In this document: piece after piece, positions 16,313 to 25,614 of the stretch | Position numbering within the stretch: position 1 is the stretch's first letter | Layout: the number at the start of each line of letters is the position of its first letter | Assembly (NCBI GenBank): GCA_016715285.1 | Contig: JADKAO010000002.1 | Span: 434,001 to 498,000, forward strand | DNA: 64,000 nucleotides | From: Actinomycetales bacterium | Lineage (GTDB): Bacteria > Actinomycetota > Actinomycetes > Actinomycetales > Dermatophilaceae | Reading direction: 5' to 3' | The notes under the pieces: generated by a model | The model's database searches: none | Told to the model about the DNA's origin: nothing | Seen by the model: the letters and a program-made list of their open reading frames with translations, nothing else | Position numbers and translations under genes: made by a program

Positions 16313-16773
16313 GCTCGGAGGGTATGCCGTGTGAGCTCGGCGGGCATGTCGTGTCGCCGGGACAGAGTGAGAGGGCGCAAGCGCAGGGTTCAGGGGAGCT
16401 GAAGCCCGCCTTAGTGCCCACTTACTAGCCTCTCGGTGCCCGGAGCAGCCCGTCGTGGAATCGCCCCGTCGTCATCGCGCGTCGGAGCCCGGCATACCGG
16501 GAGTCACCATCGAGTTCACCGGCACCGACGAGACGGGCGCGGCAGCCTCGCTCACGACCGTCACCGAGCGGTGGCCCGCCCCAGACCGGAACCTCCGAGG
16601 TGACGTCCTTTGTTTCCTGGGGCTAGGCGCTTCTCATGAGCGGAGCGCTGCTCCTGGTCGCCACGCGGCTTCGGAGGCGAGGCTCGGCACAACGGTGACC
16701 ACCCGGAGCGCTTAGCCTCTCACTCAGAGGCACGGCATACCGCGGCCTGTCGCAACCACGCTGGGAGAGTGAC
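16313..16773. other. Intergenic region of about 460 bp without a supported gene
   Basis: It separates divergent genes (the PPOX protein on minus, PAP2 on plus) and must hold both promoters. Three GTATGCCG-type octamers lie here (about 16322, 16492 and 16735). A short hairpin CCTCTCACTCAGAGG lies near 16715-16730. Small open frames exist on both strands but none has a domain, good start context or conserved look. Confidence 0.5.
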
Positions 16774-17613
16774 ATGGCCGAGGTGCAACCGCCGCTGACC
16801 GCGCCCGTCGAGGAATCCATCGGGCCGCGTGACTTGACGCAATGGCATACCCAACTGGGACGCCGACTGGTCGACCTCGTGGGTCGGCTAGTCGGCGTCG
16901 CGCATCAGTGGACACTGCTCGTGACCGTGCTCATCGGCGGGATCGTCGTGGTCGGGCTGACCGCGTTGTCGGCCGAGGTCTATTCGTCCGTGACTGACGA
17001 CGGTGAGCTCGCGGGGCTCGATCAACCCGTTCTCGATGCCGCGGTCGCGACCCGCACGCCGTTCAATCAGACTGCGCTGACGGTGTTTACGGACATCGGG
17101 GGGCCGGTGGGGATGCCGATCCTCGCCAGCCTGATCGTGGCGTTCATGGTGTGGAAGTGGAAGTCGTGGAGTCCGCTGGTGCTGACGTTGGCCGCCGCGC
17201 TGGGTTCGCTGGGGATGACGGTCGTGGGCAAGCGGCTGATCGGCCGATCGCGTCCGCCGCGTGAACTCGCCGTCCCGCCATATGAGAACTCCCCGAGCTT
17301 CCCCAGCGGGCACACCCTCAACGCCACGGTCATCATCGGCGTACTCGTGTATTTGTGGTTGCTCCATCTGGCGACCAAGCGGGCGCGGTTTTGGGCGGGC
17401 ACGGCTGGTGTTGTTTTCGTCGGGGCGATGGGGTTGAGCCGGGTCTATCTCGGGCATCACTGGCTGACCGACGTCATTGCGGGCTGGCTGCTCGGTCTTG
17501 CGTGGCTGACTATCGTCGTGACCGCGCACCGCCTGCACCTGACTATCCGCCGACGGCGTGAAGCGCGCCTGCCAGCTGGTTCACCGGCGACTGCGGCACC
17601 GACTTCGGGATGA
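16774..17613 (+). CDS. PAP2 superfamily phosphatase (membrane)
   Basis: 279 residues with about six membrane helices. All three PAP2 phosphatase motifs are present: KRLIGRSRPP (KxxxxxxRP), SFPSGHTLNATV (PSGH) and SRVYLGHHWLTDVIAGW (SRxxxxxHxxxD). Such enzymes remove phosphate from lipid phosphates or undecaprenyl pyrophosphate at the outer face of the membrane. An AGAGTGACATG context precedes the ATG. Its stop overlaps the start of the following alpha/beta hydrolase (ATGA at 17610-17613), so the two are translated together. Confidence 0.92.
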   Translation: MAEVQPPLTAPVEESIGPRDLTQWHTQLGRRLVDLVGRLVGVAHQWTLLVTVLIGGIVVVGLTALSAEVYSSVTDDGELAGLDQPVLDAAVATRTPFNQTALTVFTDIGGPVGMPILASLIVAFMVWKWKSWSPLVLTLAAALGSLGMTVVGKRLIGRSRPPRELAVPPYENSPSFPSGHTLNATVIIGVLVYLWLLHLATKRARFWAGTAGVVFVGAMGLSRVYLGHHWLTDVIAGWLLGLAWLTIVVTAHRLHLTIRRRREARLPAGSPATAAPTSG

Positions 17614-18245
17614 GCGGAGGTTGGGCGCCAGTCCCGTCGTGGGTGATGGGTCATCCCGCTGAGAGCCACGGCATCGCCGTCTTCTTCCACGGCGGCACGG
17701 GCCGGGCACGGCCGCGTCCGGCGGTGACGGACCCGGCATACCTGCGCATGGTGCCGTTTGCGCTGGCCTGTCGCGCGCGATCACGCGGCCAGATCGCGGG
17801 CATCCTCGTGTCGCACCCTGGTGGTGGCTGGATGGGACGGATGCCCGTCCTTGCTCGCGAGCTCGACTCGCTTGCAAGGCAACTCGTCCCGATCGTCGGT
17901 GACAAACCACTCTGCATTGTCGGCCACTCAAGTGGCGGCCACGCAGCGCTTGTTGCCGCCGCGCGCTGGGAGGACACCTTCCGCGTCGCTGGCGTCGCGG
18001 CGCTTGCACCCTATGTGCCGGACGGACGGACGTATGCCGGGCACGCTCCGGTCCTGCTCGCGCATGGAACCCGTGACCGGGTGACCAGCTTCGCTGCAAG
18101 TCGCGCGCTGGCGCAACGCCTCGCGGCCGATGGGCGTGACGTGACTTTCGAATCGGTCGACGACGGCCACGCGATGCTGCGCCGAGCAGGGACCTGGCAT
18201 CGCTTCGTCGCCGACTTCGCTCTTCGCGGCCTAGTCCCGCGCTAG
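17610..18245 (+). CDS. Alpha/beta hydrolase
   Basis: 211 residues. The nucleophile elbow is CIVGHSSGGHAAL (GxSxG), an oxyanion-type HGG is in AVFFHGGTGRA, the acid is probably Asp in LLAHGTRDRVTS, and the catalytic His is in VDDGHAMLRR. The size and order are those of small serine esterases/carboxylesterase-like hydrolases. The substrate is unknown. Coupling to a PAP2 phosphatase suggests lipid or envelope turnover, but that is only context. Confidence 0.85.
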   Translation: MSGGWAPVPSWVMGHPAESHGIAVFFHGGTGRARPRPAVTDPAYLRMVPFALACRARSRGQIAGILVSHPGGGWMGRMPVLARELDSLARQLVPIVGDKPLCIVGHSSGGHAALVAAARWEDTFRVAGVAALAPYVPDGRTYAGHAPVLLAHGTRDRVTSFAASRALAQRLAADGRDVTFESVDDGHAMLRRAGTWHRFVADFALRGLVPR

Positions 18246-18267
18246 ACCTCCGACCTGTGGCTGTCGT

Positions 18268-21200
18268 CTAGAACAGCCCGCGTTGATCGGCCCCATAACC
18301 GCGCTTCTGTCTCGCCCGCTCCAGCAGGAGATAGAGCGCTGGCACGATCAGCAATGTCAACACCGTCGAGCTGAACAACCCACCGATCACGACGAGCGCC
18401 AAGGGTTGGCTGATGAACGCGCCGCCCCCGGTGAGCGACATCGCCATCGGCACCAGGGCGAGGATCGTCGCGAGGGCGGTCATGATGATCGGCCGCAGCC
18501 GGTGCCGGGCACCTTCGACGATCGCGTCGTGGATGCTGAGCCCCCGGCTTCGATACTGGTTGACCAAGTCGATCAGGACGATCGCGTTGGTCACGACGAT
18601 GCCCACCAGCATGAGCAGCCCGATCATGGACGCCACTCCCAAAGGCTTCCTGGTCACCAACAGCAAGCCAATCGCCCCAGTCGCAGCAAACGGAATGCTC
18701 ACCATCAGAACCAGCGGCTGCAACAAGCTCCCGAACGTCGCCACCAGAATCGCGTACGTGATCGCGATCGCCACGAGCAGCGCAAGACCCAGCTGACCGA
18801 ACGCCTGAGCCTGATCAGCACTGACGCCACCGACCTTCGCCGTTGCCCCGGCTGGCAGCGTCGTCTCGGACACCACCTTGGTCAGCGCCGCCGTCACTGC
18901 TCCCAGATCGTCGCTCGTCGGCGTCGCGCTGATCGTTGCTGTGCGGGCGCCGTCAGTGCGGCTGAGGCTCGCCGGCGCCTGAATCTCCTTGACCGACGCC
19001 ACCTGCGACAGCGTGATCGGCGCCCCACCCGGACCAGCAGCCAGCGGCAACGCTGACAACGCAGCAACGTCACCAGGCGCGACCCCCTGCCGCAGCGTCA
19101 CCGTGTGAGCGACACCGTTGAGGGCAACCTCACCGAGCTTGGTGCCCCGCAGTGCGGACGCCACCAGGCCCCCGACTGCAGCCTCGTTGAGTCCCAGCGC
19201 TTGCGCCTTGTTGCGGTCGACGTCCACAACCACGGTGGGGATGAGCGCCGAGACATCGTTGACGACGTCACGGGCGCCCTTCACCTTGCCCACGGCTTCG
19301 GTCATGATCCGCGCAGCCTCACGCAGGGTCGCATCATCCGGCGCCTTCACCACGACCTGGACATTGGTCGAGCCGGTCGGCCCTCCACCCGTCGACACGG
19401 TGACGGTGCCCAGCCCAGGCCGCGCATCGGCATACTCGCGAATGTGGGTGACCAGAGCGTCCGTCTCACCGCTCTTGGTCGCCGTCACGGTGAACGTCGC
19501 GTTGTTTGCGCCGCCCCCGGTGAACGCCGCGAGCGGTCCGCTGCTGCCCACGGTAACCTGGTAACTCTTGACATCAGGCCGGCCGGCGAGCGCCTTCTCG
19601 AGTTCCTTTGCGGCTGCGTCGGTTTGCGCAAGGGACGTCCCAGCGGGCAGCTTCTGGCTCATCGTGAGCGTGCCGCTGCCGGAGTTGCCAATGAAGTCGG
19701 TCTTGAGCAGCCCCGCGGCCGCACCGGACATCGCGAGCAACAGGACGCCGAGCAGCACGGTGACGACCGGTCGCCGCAAGACCCAGCCAAGGGCTGGCAA
19801 GTACGCGCTCTGCAGCCGGGTCACCGGCTCCGTCTGCTCCGGAATCTGCTCGGAGACAACAGCATTGGGGTATGCCGTCCCGCTCGCTTCGGTCTCGCTC
19901 GCCTGCGTGCCATGTGCGTCGGGGACGAGCGCCGTGACGGCAGGGGCGGCATGGCGACCGCGGTGGCGATGGGCGTCGTTGAGGAACCAATACCCGAGGA
20001 CCGGCACAATCGTGAGCGCCACGAAAAGCGAGGCCATCATGGCCATCGTGACGGTGAGCGCGAAGGGCCGGAACAACTCCCCGACCTGTCCACCGACGAG
20101 CGCAAGCGGCACGAACACCGCCACCGTCGCGAGCGTCGATGACGTCACCGCGGTGGCAACTTCCCGGACCGCTGCAGGGATGGCCTCGCGACGCGTCTGG
20201 CCCATGCGCAGGTGCCGTTCGATGTTTTCGATGACGACAATCGAGTCGTCGACCACTCGACCCACCGCGATCGTCAGAGCGCCGAGGGTGAGGATGTTGA
20301 GCGTGAAACCACCCGTGCGAAGCCCGAGCAGGGCGATCAACAACGAGAGGGGGATCGAGACCGCCGTCACGAGAGTGAGTCGCACAGACAACAAGAAGAG
20401 GAAGACCACCAACACCGCAAAAGCAAGACCCAGCATCCCCTCGCTGGCAAGGTCTTTGACCGACTCCTCGATGAAGGGGGCTTGGTCATAGACCACCTGG
20501 GTCTTGCCCGAGGTGACCATGCGCTCAAGGTCAGGGCGGAGTTTGGTGAGCTCATGGGAGATCGCCACGGTGTTGCCGTCGGGGGTCTTGACCACGGCGA
20601 TGGTGAGGCTCGGAACCCCGTCTGTGCGCGACAGCGACGTCACTGAGGCATCTTGGAGCGTCACCTCGGCGATGTCTCCGAGGGTGACGGGAGAGGCCTC
20701 GGCAACCGGGGTTGTGGGCAGTGGCAGCGCCGCGAGCTGCTCGATGCTGGTGATCGGACTGCCAACCTGCACGCTCAACTGGTTCTGCCCGTTGCTCACC
20801 GTGCCTGCAGGGATCGCAATGCCATTGGTCTGCAAGAGCGTGGTCAGCGCAGCGGGTGAGACCCGCGCGTCCGCGAGCTTGGCTTGGTCGAGGTCCACCA
20901 CGATGACTTGGTCTGCCACGCCGCTGACCTGGACGCTGCGCACCCCAGCGATGCCTTCGATCGCTGGCACGACCTGTGCCCGCACCTTGGCCAAAAGGTC
21001 CTGCTGATCGGCCCCGCCCGCCATCGACATTTGAATGATCGGGAAGTCCGCGATGCTCCCGGTGATCACCTGCGGATTAGCTCCCTCAGGCAAGTTGCGC
21101 AGGTTGAGAATCGCCCGCTGCGCATCGTTTTGCGCCTTCGACAAGTCCTCGCCGTACGCCAAGGTCACCATCACGATTGACAAGCTGTCGCTCGAGGTTG

Positions 21201-21447
21201 ACGTCACCTTGTCGACGCCCCGCAGCCCCAGGACGGCACCCTCCATCGGGCGAGTCACGCGCTGCTCGACGACCGCCGCCCCAGCGCCGGGCACCGAGGT
21301 CACCACTCCCATCACCGGGAACGAGATGGACGGGATCAGCTCGCGCTTGAGCGTGCTCACGGCATACAAGCCGCCGACCATGAGGAAGACGGTCAACAGG
21401 GCAGTCAACGCGCGATTGCGCAGACTGAAGACAGAAAGGGCATGCAC
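18268..21447 (-). CDS. RND (AcrB/SwrC-type) efflux permease
   Basis: 1059 residues, normal for the HAE-1 family. TM1 is near the N-terminus (RNRALTALLTVFLMVGGLYA), two large periplasmic-type loops carry porter domains (VTSVPGAGAAVVEQRVTRPME and a second copy after residue about 590), and the TM4 region GRVVDDSIVVIENIERH carries the proton-relay Asp pair. The second half has the matching MIGLLMLVGIVVTNAIVLIDLV. Proton-driven export of lipophilic compounds or lipids is expected. A C-terminal cytoplasmic tail is short. No membrane-fusion protein gene is adjacent, as is common for actinobacterial SwrC-like pumps. It is alone between convergent and same-strand hydrolase genes. Confidence 0.92.
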   Translation of the reverse strand: MHALSVFSLRNRALTALLTVFLMVGGLYAVSTLKRELIPSISFPVMGVVTSVPGAGAAVVEQRVTRPMEGAVLGLRGVDKVTSTSSDSLSIVMVTLAYGEDLSKAQNDAQRAILNLRNLPEGANPQVITGSIADFPIIQMSMAGGADQQDLLAKVRAQVVPAIEGIAGVRSVQVSGVADQVIVVDLDQAKLADARVSPAALTTLLQTNGIAIPAGTVSNGQNQLSVQVGSPITSIEQLAALPLPTTPVAEASPVTLGDIAEVTLQDASVTSLSRTDGVPSLTIAVVKTPDGNTVAISHELTKLRPDLERMVTSGKTQVVYDQAPFIEESVKDLASEGMLGLAFAVLVVFLFLLSVRLTLVTAVSIPLSLLIALLGLRTGGFTLNILTLGALTIAVGRVVDDSIVVIENIERHLRMGQTRREAIPAAVREVATAVTSSTLATVAVFVPLALVGGQVGELFRPFALTVTMAMMASLFVALTIVPVLGYWFLNDAHRHRGRHAAPAVTALVPDAHGTQASETEASGTAYPNAVVSEQIPEQTEPVTRLQSAYLPALGWVLRRPVVTVLLGVLLLAMSGAAAGLLKTDFIGNSGSGTLTMSQKLPAGTSLAQTDAAAKELEKALAGRPDVKSYQVTVGSSGPLAAFTGGGANNATFTVTATKSGETDALVTHIREYADARPGLGTVTVSTGGGPTGSTNVQVVVKAPDDATLREAARIMTEAVGKVKGARDVVNDVSALIPTVVVDVDRNKAQALGLNEAAVGGLVASALRGTKLGEVALNGVAHTVTLRQGVAPGDVAALSALPLAAGPGGAPITLSQVASVKEIQAPASLSRTDGARTATISATPTSDDLGAVTAALTKVVSETTLPAGATAKVGGVSADQAQAFGQLGLALLVAIAITYAILVATFGSLLQPLVLMVSIPFAATGAIGLLLVTRKPLGVASMIGLLMLVGIVVTNAIVLIDLVNQYRSRGLSIHDAIVEGARHRLRPIIMTALATILALVPMAMSLTGGGAFISQPLALVVIGGLFSSTVLTLLIVPALYLLLERARQKRGYGADQRGLF

Positions 21448-21563
21448 GGGTGACTCCGGTCATCGACATCAAGCAGGGCCTGGCGTCAGGCTAAACCCGA
21501 CCCCTGTCACGGCTGACATCGAGACTGATTTCGATCACCGAGCGTGGCCGCGCTCGCTCACGA

Positions 21564-22532
21564 TCACCCCGCGAGCGCCCTCCGCAGAGCATCGATCCGC
21601 ATGGCCCAAATCCGCTTGGACAGAGCCGCTTCAGGAGCGAAGACCTCCGATGCGTGATAGCTGCCCGGGTTGACGTGCAACTCGGTCGGCACACCCGCCT
21701 GCATGAGTCGCTGCGCAAAGGCGATGTCCTCGTCACGGAACATGTCCACAGTCCCCACGTCGATAAACGCCGGCGGCAACCCACTCACGTCGGCAACGCG
21801 CGCTGGCGCGGCATACCCATCGGCTTCTTGCCCACCGAGATACCAAGCCCACGCTTCGAGATTGCCGCTGCGGTCCCAGATGCCGATGTCGGTGATCTCG
21901 TGACTGGACGGGGTCTCGTTGCGGTCGTCGATCATGGGATAGATCGGCATCATGAAACTGATCGCCGGGCCGCCGCGGTCGCGGGCCATGAGCGCGACTG
22001 CGAGGACGAGCCCGCCGCCGGCACTGCCGCCGTAGAGCGCGAGGCGCGCCGGGTCCACGCCGATCTCGTCCGTGTGCGCTGCCATCCATTGCAGCCCGGC
22101 GTAACAGTCCTCGGCCGGCGCGGGGTGCGGGTGCTCGGGGGCGAGCCGGTATTCGACCGAAACCACCACTGCCCCAACCTCATCGCACAACATCGTGGCC
22201 GCCGCGTCCTCCCCGGCAACGTCGCCGAGCACCATGCCGCCGCCGTGGATGAAGTAGATCCCAGGCAGCGTCGCGGCCCCCGCCACCGGATGGTCACCGG
22301 ACGGGCGATAGATCCGGACCATGATGTCCGGGGCACCGTCGGGGCCTGGGACAGTGCGGTCTTCGCTCGTCACCCGCGGATTGGGCGGCACCTCGATCGA
22401 GGCGAGCACCTGCTCGACGGTGGCGCGCCGCGCGACGATGTCGGGAATGGCGTTGAAGCCCCCTGGCATCACCGCGAGCAGGGCATCGAGCGGCTCGCGG
22501 GATTCGGGATCGATCAGGTCACGACGCGACAT
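21564..22532 (-). CDS. Alpha/beta hydrolase, hormone-sensitive lipase family
   Basis: 322 residues. The HSL signature is complete: IYFIHGGGMVLGD (HGGG oxyanion hole), LYGGSAGGGLVLAVA (GxSxG), then Asp in PAFIDVGTVDMFRDED and His near HVNPGSYHASEVF. The N-terminal cap starts with DPESREPLDALLAVMP. It hydrolyses short or medium acyl esters. The gene is monocistronic and faces away from the OYE gene at 22714, with a 180-bp divergent promoter region. Confidence 0.92.
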   Translation of the reverse strand: MSRRDLIDPESREPLDALLAVMPGGFNAIPDIVARRATVEQVLASIEVPPNPRVTSEDRTVPGPDGAPDIMVRIYRPSGDHPVAGAATLPGIYFIHGGGMVLGDVAGEDAAATMLCDEVGAVVVSVEYRLAPEHPHPAPAEDCYAGLQWMAAHTDEIGVDPARLALYGGSAGGGLVLAVALMARDRGGPAISFMMPIYPMIDDRNETPSSHEITDIGIWDRSGNLEAWAWYLGGQEADGYAAPARVADVSGLPPAFIDVGTVDMFRDEDIAFAQRLMQAGVPTELHVNPGSYHASEVFAPEAALSKRIWAMRIDALRRALAG

Positions 22533-22713
22533 CTGTGCCTCCGTAGGTTTTCGTGTTACCTGGCTGGCACTCCGCCGGGCGAGCGCGGCAGTGCGGCTTC
22601 GCTGTGTGCCTGAACCTAAGGAGGGGTATGCCGGGTGTCAATGGCATCATCGGAATGTCACGGGCGGCGCGGGGGTTGACCGCAACGATCCCGTCCGCCG
22701 GCCAGGAGCCCTC

Positions 22714-23802
22714 ATGTCGCTTGCCTTCACGCCCGTCACGATTGGCGAGTGGCAGCTGCCGCAACGGTTCGTGATGGCGCCGCTGACCCGCAGCCGGGTG
22801 GGTGCGGGTGGCGCTCCGACTGCGCTCAACGCGACGTATTACGGGCAACGGGCGAGCGCGGGGCTCATTATTTCGGAGGGTGTGCAGCCGAGCGCGGTCG
22901 GGCAGGGCTACCTCTGGACCCCCGGCTTGCACACGCCGGAGCAGGTCGCGGGGTGGCGGCTCATCGCCGACGCGGTGCACGCGGGCGGTGGGCGGATCGT
23001 CGCGCAGCTCATGCACGTCGGCCGGGTCGGGCACGCGGACAACAGGGGTGGGCTCGAGGGTGTTGCGCCCAGCGCCATCGCGGCCAGAGGGGTCGAGATC
23101 GTCACCGCTGCGGGCAAACAATCTGCCGGTATGCCGCGCGCGCTCGAGTCTGACGAAATCCCCTCCCTTGTTGGCGAGTTCGCGCGTGCTGCGGAGAACG
23201 CGGTCGCGGCGGGACTCGATGGCGTCGAGTTGCACGCGGCCAATGGCTATCTCCTGCACCAGTTCTTGGCGCCCAGCAGCAACCAGCGCACCGACGCCTA
23301 CGGGGGGTCCCCGGCGGCTCGCGCCCGGTTTGTCATCGAGGTCGCGAGCGCGGTGGCTTCCGCTATCGGGGCGCAACGGGTCGGCATACGGATCTCCCCT
23401 GCGCACAATGTCCACGACGCGCTGGAACTTGACCCCGCTGACACTGCCGCGACGTATGCCGTGCTCGTCGACGCGCTCGCGCCGCTGGGTCTGGCGTATC
23501 TCAGCATCCTCGGCGACCCGGCAAGTGGGTTGGTCCAGGATCTGCGGCGGCGGTTTGGTGGCTCGCTGATTGTCAACTCGGGGTTCCGGTCCCGCACGTC
23601 GCTTGATGACGTCACTGCCATCTTGGAGCGCGGCCTTGGTGATGCGGTCGCCGTGGGGCGCGAGTTCATCGCCAATCCCGACCTCGTGGAGCGCTGGCGG
23701 TTGGGCGCCGAGCTGAATGAACCCGACCCGACGACCTTCTATGGCGGTGGGGCCGAGGGGTATATCGACTACCCGAGCCTGGAGTCAGCTACGTCGAGGT
23801 AG
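22714..23802 (+). CDS. Old Yellow Enzyme family alkene reductase (NADH:flavin oxidoreductase)
   Basis: 362 residues from ATG 22714 with AGGAG 6 nt upstream. The FMN-binding TIM barrel reads RFVMAPLTRSR, QLMHVGRVGH, GVELHAANGYLLHQFLAPSSNQRTDAYGGS and ILERGLGDAVAVGREFIANPDL. This matches NemA/OYE-type ene reductases, which reduce activated C=C bonds, nitroesters or quinones with NAD(P)H. Its 3' end overlaps the oppositely directed lipoprotein gene by 14 bp (23789-23802). Confidence 0.92.
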   Translation: MSLAFTPVTIGEWQLPQRFVMAPLTRSRVGAGGAPTALNATYYGQRASAGLIISEGVQPSAVGQGYLWTPGLHTPEQVAGWRLIADAVHAGGGRIVAQLMHVGRVGHADNRGGLEGVAPSAIAARGVEIVTAAGKQSAGMPRALESDEIPSLVGEFARAAENAVAAGLDGVELHAANGYLLHQFLAPSSNQRTDAYGGSPAARARFVIEVASAVASAIGAQRVGIRISPAHNVHDALELDPADTAATYAVLVDALAPLGLAYLSILGDPASGLVQDLRRRFGGSLIVNSGFRSRTSLDDVTAILERGLGDAVAVGREFIANPDLVERWRLGAELNEPDPTTFYGGGAEGYIDYPSLESATSR

Positions 23803-25321
23803 CCGTTGCGTTCCACTGCTCCACGATGATCTGGGCCATCCGGGACGACTGCTCCGCGAGCGGGACGTCCTTGCTGGTGCCAAGGCTTGCTGTCGGGTTC
23901 TGCGCCGTCCCCTGCGCCGTCGATGTGAACTTCACCTGGTCATCACCGACCCGCAGTTGCAGTTGCAGGGAGCCGTCCCAACCAACCTGGCGGGCGGCTG
24001 CCGCCATCGCCCGAACCTTCGGCGCCCACTGCTCGGGGTTCGTCGCCGTGCCTGGCGCATAGGGCGATGCGGGATCGAGCGGCCACAGGACGTCGAGCAC
24101 GAAGCGGTCGACGGCATACATCTCGACGAGTGAACTGTCGCTGGAGGCGGCGACGGCCAACGGGAGGTTGGCCCGGACTCGCGGGATCGGCCCGTTGACT
24201 CTGATCGAGCCCTTGCCGTCTTTGGCTCGTAGGTCAAGTTGGGCGTTGACGTCGGGCAGCTTCGCCATGACCGTGTCGAGCGCCTGGCGCCCGAACACTT
24301 CGACCGCAATGACGTCATCCATCTCTACCCGGTCGACCGCGGGCAGGTCTTTGAGATCGGCCACCTGGGCACTCGTCAACCCAAGACCCGGTTTGAAGCT
24401 GACGACATCTTCGACGCCGGCTCTGGCGGTGTCGAGCCGGACAAAGACCCCACGCCGGTCGCCAGTCGCAGCTGCGACATTACGCCAGAGGGCTCTTGTG
24501 GTCGCCCAATCTGGCGCCCTCCAGGACACTAGCTCGGGGCTGACCGCGACGTTCTTTGCCGACGCTAACGCGGCTAGCGCGTTGATCACGTCAAGCTCGG
24601 CGACGGGCTGGCCCGGGCGTGGGACGAACGTCAACTCGCGGTCGCTCGCCGTGGGCACCTGAGCCGTCCGGAGGGTCACTGTCGGTGTTGTGTTGAGTTG
24701 GGCCGCAACGGAGTTGGGGACTTGCAGACCCGTGAGCTCTGAGCGGATCTCGTTGAGCCCCGTTGCGCACGAACGGAACTGCTCAAACGGGACAACGGTC
24801 ACCACGCTCGCGTCGTAGGCGCCGGACGATGCGCGTGCATTCGGCGCGGGCTTCGAAGCGATGACAACCTCTGTCGTCGAACACCCTCCAGCACCGATGG
24901 CCGCTGTCGCCGTTCGCGCCGAGTTGAGCATCGCCAGCGCGGACGCTCGGGGTTCCGCCTCGCTCGGCACATACAGGGTCCATCCCTGCCCACGGACGAC
25001 CGCAGAGAGTGACTTCGCACCGACGCCAGCTCGGGCTTGGTCCAGTGCGCTGCCGAGCGCGCCGAGATCTGTGACGGACACGTCGTTCGCGACGTTGGCA
25101 TCAATCTGCCACTGACTCCTGGAGAGTCCGCCGCTCCCTGGGTCGACGCCAGCCTGGACGCTGTTGACCTTGGTGAAGATCGGTTGCTTCGCCGCCCATT
25201 CCTTGATGCCCGCCTCTTCTTTAGGGTCAGTGCAAGCTCCCAGCGCGGTTGCAGCACAAAGGAATACAGCGAGTATGCCGGGCCGCCAGCGAGCCCCCCG
25301 TCGAGTGGTCATGCCCGCCAT
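23789..25321 (-). CDS. Large lipoprotein of unknown function
   Basis: About 510 residues from ATG 25321 (ATG 25312 is also possible). The N-terminus is a lipoprotein signal: basic TTRRGARWRPG, hydrophobic ILAVFLCAATALGA, then the lipobox Cys in LGACTDPKEE. The mature part has repeated beta-alpha segments with several similar blocks (VNSVQAGVDPGSGG, VFVRLDTARAGVEDVV, INGP/VNGPIPRVRANLPLAVAAS), suggesting two or three related domains. I do not recognise a family with certainty. It is anchored to the outer face of the membrane. No operon partner is seen. Confidence 0.8.
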   Translation of the reverse strand: MAGMTTRRGARWRPGILAVFLCAATALGACTDPKEEAGIKEWAAKQPIFTKVNSVQAGVDPGSGGLSRSQWQIDANVANDVSVTDLGALGSALDQARAGVGAKSLSAVVRGQGWTLYVPSEAEPRASALAMLNSARTATAAIGAGGCSTTEVVIASKPAPNARASSGAYDASVVTVVPFEQFRSCATGLNEIRSELTGLQVPNSVAAQLNTTPTVTLRTAQVPTASDRELTFVPRPGQPVAELDVINALAALASAKNVAVSPELVSWRAPDWATTRALWRNVAAATGDRRGVFVRLDTARAGVEDVVSFKPGLGLTSAQVADLKDLPAVDRVEMDDVIAVEVFGRQALDTVMAKLPDVNAQLDLRAKDGKGSIRVNGPIPRVRANLPLAVAASSDSSLVEMYAVDRFVLDVLWPLDPASPYAPGTATNPEQWAPKVRAMAAAARQVGWDGSLQLQLRVGDDQVKFTSTAQGTAQNPTASLGTSKDVPLAEQSSRMAQIIVEQWNATATST

Positions 25322-25445
25322 GGTGCCAGAACCCCTACCAACCGAGGCTACGTCCCTGCCCACCGTTGCGCGCCCACGGTTGCCTGGCCAAGGTTGTCAG
25401 CCCACGGTTGCCGTTTACGGTTGCCTGCCCTCGCTTTCGCCGGAT

Positions 25446-25550
25446 TCGATACCCAACGCCCAGCCCCACCTCGGAAATGGGTATCGACCCAGCGGAAGCT
25501 ACGCCCAATCGATACCCGAGAACTCACCCGGGCTAGGCAACGGGTATCGA
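25446..25550. repeat. Hairpin repeat family, locus C: two units
   Basis: Two inverted units, TCGATACCCAACGCCC to GGGTATCGA (from 25446) and TCGATACCCGAGAACTC to CGGGTATCGA (from 25509 to 25550). Arms match loci A, B and D. They lie in the 293-bp gap between the DEAD-box gene stop (25615) and the lipoprotein start (25321), both on the minus strand. The rest of the gap (25322-25440) holds short CACGGTTGCC repeats and no gene. Confidence 0.85.
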
Positions 25551-25614
25551 ATCCGCGTGGAGGGGGTCAGGCCCCGAGACGAGGAGCCTGCGACGGGCGC
25601 CGGTTGTGGAGGTC

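Noticed and set aside
16455..16715. An 86-codon plus-strand frame before the PAP2 gene
   Set aside because: No ribosome site, no recognisable motif, and it lies in the divergent promoter gap.
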